From: Paraphysomonas bandaiensis
Lineage: Eukaryota > Chrysophyceae
Reading direction: 5' to 3'
Assembly: GCA_965644295.1 (NCBI GenBank)
Contig: CBFFRP010000036.1
Location: 1-64,000 of the forward strand
Length of the DNA stretch: 64,000 bases
Below, in pieces: positions 60,205 to 64,000 of this stretch. The first letter of the stretch is position 1. Each line of letters starts with the position of its first letter. The notes beneath the pieces are model-generated. The model was not told the DNA's origin. It did not search any database and worked only from the letters and a program-made list of their open reading frames with translations. Both the position numbers and the translations under genes were made by a program.

Positions 60205-61034
60205 CTAATCGTCGTCCTCATCATCTTTGGTCTCCATGCCGAACAGTTTCTTGAGAGCGGCTGAAGGATCTCCGTCTAGTCCCTGTTCCTTCTGTTGTGC
60301 CATCAATTCTTTCATTTGCTCCTTGTCCATTCCAGACAGTAACTTGGGAAATAGGAACATAACACCAAATGACACAACCATCATAACCATCATTTTATTT
60401 CCCATAATTATCTTGTACAGCGAAAAAGGTTCCTTCTTCTGGAAATAGCTCACCTTTACGAGCGGTGTGAGAACAAGGGGATAGCCTATAGCGCTTCGAG
60501 CAGCCCCGGGGTATTTATACTCCACCGGGACCACTGTTCCGCTCTCTGGAGACACTTTAAGCTTGACTTGGCTGTAGATTTGATCCGGAGAGAGGACATC
60601 TAACAAATATATTCCTGAATACAATCCACACTAATATAAGACATATATCAAATACTGCACCCATATATTAACCTTCTGGAATATTAAAGAATGTAAACGA
60701 TCCATCTCGTCGAGTTAAAGTTGTGTATTGTTCTCCATTGAGAGATATCTGAACCATATGAGTTACATACATATATATATATACAGCACATGTACATGTG
60801 TGTATATAGTCACCTTAACATTAGCAGGTAGAGAAGAGGATCCAGGCTCCAGTAACTTCCCTTCAATTGGTAATACAGAGCTACTGTATACACTACAAGA
60901 ATAGTCAGTTTACATAACATACATATATATATACATACACATGCACATAGCACGTATGTATGTATGTGTACCTACCTGTGTATATATGCGCATAGAGAGC
61001 ATATATATAACAGACTTTCAGTTCGAGACTTCAT
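60205..61034 (-). CDS. EMC7: ER membrane protein complex subunit 7
   Basis: Four exons, complement of 61034-60976, 60892-60814, 60748-60673 and 60614-60205, all GT-AG, 207 aa. Signal peptide from exon 1 (ESLLYICSLCAYIHR). The lumenal beta-sandwich domain follows (VLPIEGKLLEPG, RRDGSFTFFNIPEGIYLLDV, then KYPGAARSAIGYPLVLTPL), matching the EMC7 beta-sandwich domain. A C-terminal membrane segment (MVMMVVSFGVMFLFPKLL) precedes a cytosolic tail (SGMDKEQMKELMAQQKEQG) ending in an acidic DDEDDD. EMC inserts and stabilises membrane proteins in the ER. Length is close to the animal protein. The small first three exons were placed by splice phase and family similarity. Two CTGCTGTA copies lie 221-280 nt upstream. 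Confidence 0.92.
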
Positions 61035-61413
61035 AGTAACAGTAGTTAACTACTGGTAAGGGATACTTGATAAGGTGGTAATGCAACTATCAAGTGAGAG
61101 GTGCTATCAGTTCCCAACTATATATAAATATGTGTATGTGTATATATGTGTGTATGTGTATATATGCGTGTATGTGTATGTATGCGTGTGTGTGATTATA
61201 TATGTACTGCTGTGTGTGTACGTATACAGAGTATGTGGTATGAGATGTACCATACTGCTGTATATGGGTACAGAATGTACTCTGTACAGGAGTACATACA
61301 GAGCACTGCTGTACTTCTGTATACAAGCAACAAGTTTCCTGGATGTTAGGTTTTCGACCTATTTTGGCATTTTCTCTTTTTATCTCGAAAACCCCCGATA
61401 TTCAAATACGCCT
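61035..61413. promoter_or_regulatory. EMC7 upstream region: TG/TA microsatellite and CTGCTGTA motifs
   Basis: 61118-61200 is a purine-pyrimidine alternating TATGTGTG microsatellite. TACTGCTGTA lies at 61253-61262 within an inverted GTACCATA...TATGGGTAC context, and CTGCTGTA at 61306-61313. TGTACTCTGTACAGGAGTAC follows the first. Confidence 0.45.
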
Positions 61414-61625
61414 AGCTCCATGAAAAGGTGCAGAAGACAGCCGTTGACACGTGCGGACGGCACACACACCCAGAACCGGCATCAGCTTGCTTGCAGAAGG
61501 GCCATACGAGCAGGAGCCGAGAGCTGTCGCAGCAAGAACAGAAAACAACACAGAATCAGAAATTACAGGGGTGGTAAACAGCACACTCGTGTCAGCGGCT
61601 GTCTTCTGCACCTTTTCATGGAGCT
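61414..61625. repeat. 38-bp inverted repeat, 136-nt spacer
   Basis: Arms 61414-61451 and 61588-61625 are reverse complements with one mismatch, beginning AGCTCCATGAAAAGGTGCAG. The minus strand across the spacer and beyond (61644 to about 61400) is open and reads VPSELHEKVQKTAAD, continuing upstream in a shifted frame (about 61860-61650, HDHMQFVEICQQNHLG). It may be a decayed element-encoded protein; it is not recognised. Confidence 0.65.
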
Positions 61626-62398
61626 CACTCGGCACTTCTGGCATATCGATCTTGCCAGTCTCGGCTAGCTGCGTGACATCCCCGACCTCTCGACTCTCAT
61701 CCTCGCTGATCGTGGCCTCTTATCGCTGTTCTGGAATGACGATATTCTGTTCACCGCGTCTCTTACGATCTGCGTGGTCACGATCTTCACCCAGATGGTT
61801 CTGTTGACATATTTCAACGAACTGCATATGATCATGAACTCGTGCCAAGGTTAGCCAAAACTTGAAGTGAACTTCAGTATTCTGTAAACAGCTATATCAT
61901 GTATGTAATGTAGTAGCGTAGACCATTCTTTGCTTGAAAGCTTGACACAGTGATAAGATTTCCAGACACCTACATTTTTAGTACGTTTACAGTTTAAGAT
62001 GTACTTTAGATACACTGCTAAAGTATCTCAACTTCGATATTTAGGAATAGTTGAGGAGCTGTATGGTCTTCGAAGCATACAGACCTCGCTTCATATGAGG
62101 AAAGAGTATTTAATTTTACGACCTGGAGTAAAGTAAAACTACCCTTCCAATATTCGAATATCTAGATTTAAGAGAATCGGTACACTAGACCACTTACTTC
62201 CATCCCAGTGAAAATATTTTGTAAAAAGATTTATTTTAACTTACAGAATCAATACTACTACTATTACAACCCTGCGGTTTCATATGCTTCTTACTTAACA
62301 TCCTCACACATAGATAAGTTCTGTCTAGAGCACGAAACTGCACTCACTACATCATGTACAGCTCAATACTTACACAACAAAGAGTAAAAATATAGCCA
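61626..62398. other. Gene-free stretch 3' of zinc-ribbon gene
   Basis: Apart from the broken minus-strand frame described at 61414-61625 (to about 61860), the rest to 62398 is AT-rich with nothing recognisable. Confidence 0.35.
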
Positions 62399-62743
62399 TC
62401 AGTACATCCGTAACTTTCCGCCAATGCATTTAAAAATGGGATGACTGCGAATCTTCTGATTCCTTCCAAACGCCGTGTTACACTTTGGGCATGAAACGTA
62501 ATTGCTATCAGGTGTCAAGCTCTCAAGAATTCTGTAGGGGTCGTCTACAATCCTTTCATGATAGAGCTTAACTAAACCACTTTTCGTGCCATTCTTTTTC
62601 TTATAATCAAATAAACGTTCTTGACAGCTAGTGCAACAAACTGTAACTCGCCGGTACTTAGTACACGATCGCAGTGATGATAGATTTGTAATCTGACATC
62701 TGTATAGATTCACAATCCTACGATGGCAATATAATACTTGCAT
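62399..62743 (-). CDS. Small zinc-ribbon protein, conserved unknown
   Basis: 114 aa, one exon, ATG at 62743. Two CxxC knuckles: CTSC (residues about 37-40) and CPKC (about 85-88), with LVKLYHERIVDD between and a C-terminal SHPIFKCIGGKLRMY. This layout (CxxC, a KxxLVKxxxERI segment, CPxC, then R/S-P-x-x-K-x-I-G-G-K) matches small zinc-binding proteins of unknown function that I have seen from bacteria and algae. It likely folds as a single structural zinc ribbon. The basic N-terminal 30 residues may be an organelle-targeting extension. It is divergent from WASHC1. Confidence 0.7.
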   Translation of the reverse strand: MQVLYCHRRIVNLYRCQITNLSSLRSCTKYRRVTVCCTSCQERLFDYKKKNGTKSGLVKLYHERIVDDPYRILESLTPDSNYVSCPKCNTAFGRNQKIRSHPIFKCIGGKLRMY

Positions 62744-63298
62744 CCCATTAGAGAACTGCTCTGGTTATATATAAATATATATGTACAGCACTGCTGCAAT
62801 CACTCTAGAAGTATCTACACGGTTAAGACACCAAACGAAGTGTGTGAGGCTCTTGAAAGAAAAGGGGAAGTGATTTTGCAGGAAGATGACTCTATGATGA
62901 AACACAGTCGATTTAATGCCCTCTATATGTTAATATGTGCATATTATGGTACCAACTGTGTTCATTATTGTGGCAGCTGGACACTGTATACTGCTGTATA
63001 CTGTACTGCTGTATACTGTACTGCTGTAGTCTGAGTGGAGATATACACACAGCAGTAGTACATGATATACAGAGATTATGTATTCCGATGTATTCCTATG
63101 GCATTATGTGTATATGTATCATATGCAGCAGTACAAGATATACACATAATGTGTGCACAGACCAGACCAGCATACATACATACATATAGCTACATGTCAT
63201 TCATCTCCATACCACACTCATATCACACCTATACACATATCAATACATCTAACATCTTATATCTCGTGTATATATATTCACATACTTCAATTCACTTC
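62744..63298. promoter_or_regulatory. Divergent intergenic region zinc-ribbon / WASHC1 with 15-bp tandem motif
   Basis: Three exact copies of TACTGCTGTA at 62989-62998, 63004-63013 and 63019-63028 form a 15-bp tandem (TACTGCTGTATACTG). An open plus-strand stretch at about 62820-62935 reads VKTPNEVCEALERKGEVILQ and onward with protein-like composition. It may be an unassigned exon but has no start or partner I can find. Confidence 0.5.
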
Positions 63299-64000
63299 AT
63301 GTCATTATTACTTCAACCACACGAAGTTCCCCTCGTATATTATGATCTCAATACCCCTCAAACACTTGATGATACTTTCCTGTACGTACATACCGTTAAT
63401 CATTAGAATAACCTTCTAATCTCACTCACTATATATACATACATTCATAGGGCACTACAGCATTTATCAGATACATTCGATAATGTATTTCATAAGATTG
63501 AAATGCGTCTTCTAGATGAACAGAATCGTGTGAAGGATATCAATCAACGTGTTCATCATTGTCATATGAAAATACAACAAGTCAAAGGATCAAATAAAGC
63601 CACAACCGTCTTCTCAACTGCAAAGTTTCCTGCATCGAAACAATTGCCAAAGATGCCTACATTATTCAGTATACAAGAAGATGTATGTACACTCTAGTCC
63701 ATTATATATACCCATAGATAACCCTCTGTATAGATACGCAGTCCATATCCAGAGCCACATGATGATGTCCACTACACACCACCTCATTCTATAGCATCTG
63801 CTGTAGGAAACAAAGAGTTAATAGACACTATACAGCATATGTATGGACAAATGAATTCATATGGAACTGATATGGTAAGATCTGAGTTTATTATGGAAGA
63901 TCAAGGGCTTGGATCAATCCCTTGTAAAGTCCCATCAACTGGATCAATCTTACTGTTTAATTCGAATATTAATCCGTATAAGAATTATCAAGCACTTGAT
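63299..64000 (+). CDS. WASHC1: WASH complex subunit 1, N-terminal part (runs off the window)
   Basis: Three exons visible, 63299-63381, 63451-63682 and 63734-64000 (open at the right edge), joined by GT-AG introns of 51-69 nt. It starts MSLLLQPHEVPLVYYDLN. The WASH homology domain follows: LALQHLSDTFDNVFHKIEMR, VHHCHMKIQQVKGSNKATTV, FSTAKFPASKQLP. Exon 3 holds the GLGSIPCKVPSTGSILLFNS segment and NPYKNYQALD, matching the known LPS-NISSVSSLLLFNT block. The acceptor of exon 3 is the AG at 63732-63733; using the later AG would put a stop in frame. WASH activates Arp2/3 on endosomes for cargo sorting. The Pro-rich and VCA parts lie beyond the window. Confidence 0.9.

Noticed and set aside
61075-61668. 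197-codon ORF over the TG microsatellite upstream of EMC7
   Set aside because: The first third is a translated microsatellite and the rest is the inverted repeat; not protein-like as a whole.

Overview
The window is nuclear DNA of a eukaryote, probably a unicellular and flagellated protist. Genes are dense and have very short GT-AG introns (mostly 45-200 nt). They encode eukaryote-only machinery: WASH complex subunit 1, ER membrane complex subunit 7, a BEACH-WD40 giant protein, a Deltex-type E3 ligase and cytosolic Kae1/OSGEP. One EF-hand protein carries GY-G motifs like those of axonemal proteins. The ankyrin repeats (of the PCPWDE type) and the MULE transposase resemble ones I associate with stramenopiles and other algae or protists. 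I cannot place the organism more exactly from this sequence.

Layout. 1-5.2 kb holds two fragments of chromodomain-bearing Ty3/gypsy retrotransposons around an LTR. 5.2-5.7 kb is a frameshifted SET-domain reading frame, and 5.7-7.1 kb is mostly repeat debris. 7.1-12.7 kb has a five-exon Na+/H+ exchanger (-) divergent from a two-exon EF-hand protein (+). 13.1-15.4 kb is a MULE remnant with GC-rich inverted ends and a decayed ankyrin array. 16.9-18.4 kb is a ten-exon METTL-type methyltransferase. 19.4-22.6 kb is OSGEP/Kae1 (-) divergent from an MFS transporter (+). 23.3-26.2 kb is an orphan ORF (-) beside a protease-like pseudogene with about six frame changes. 27.0-27.9 kb is an EF-hand/GY-G protein. 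28-37 kb is repeat-rich: LTR remnant, repeat-family copies, a 2.5 kb imperfect palindrome containing decayed Harbinger-like transposase, and a strand-asymmetric tract. 37.3-50.6 kb is one nine-exon BEACH gene (4282 aa predicted). Then follow a Deltex E3 (51.2-52.0), a PLP aminotransferase (53.6-55.0), a hephaestin-like membrane cupredoxin (56.4-58.1), a long repeat copy (58.7-59.4), EMC7 (60.2-61.0), a small zinc-ribbon protein (62.4-62.7) and the 5' part of WASHC1 (63.3 to the right edge).

Exon boundaries given here were worked out by hand from reading-frame phase, splice consensus and family alignment. Every multi-exon model closes in frame. The genes do not form a pathway. Several serve membrane traffic (BEACH, WASH, EMC7), tRNA modification (OSGEP), ubiquitin signalling (Deltex) or ion/solute transport (NHE, MFS).

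The most interesting signals beyond gene content are these: an over-represented promoter-proximal motif (core CTGCTGTA, often TACTGCTGTA) upstream of most genes; a dispersed repeat family with terminal inverted repeats and strongly conserved hairpin-forming blocks; an exchanger with the catalytic ND motif changed to TE; a cupredoxin protein whose second domain has lost its copper ligands; and a Ty3 family with a conserved extension after its chromodomain.
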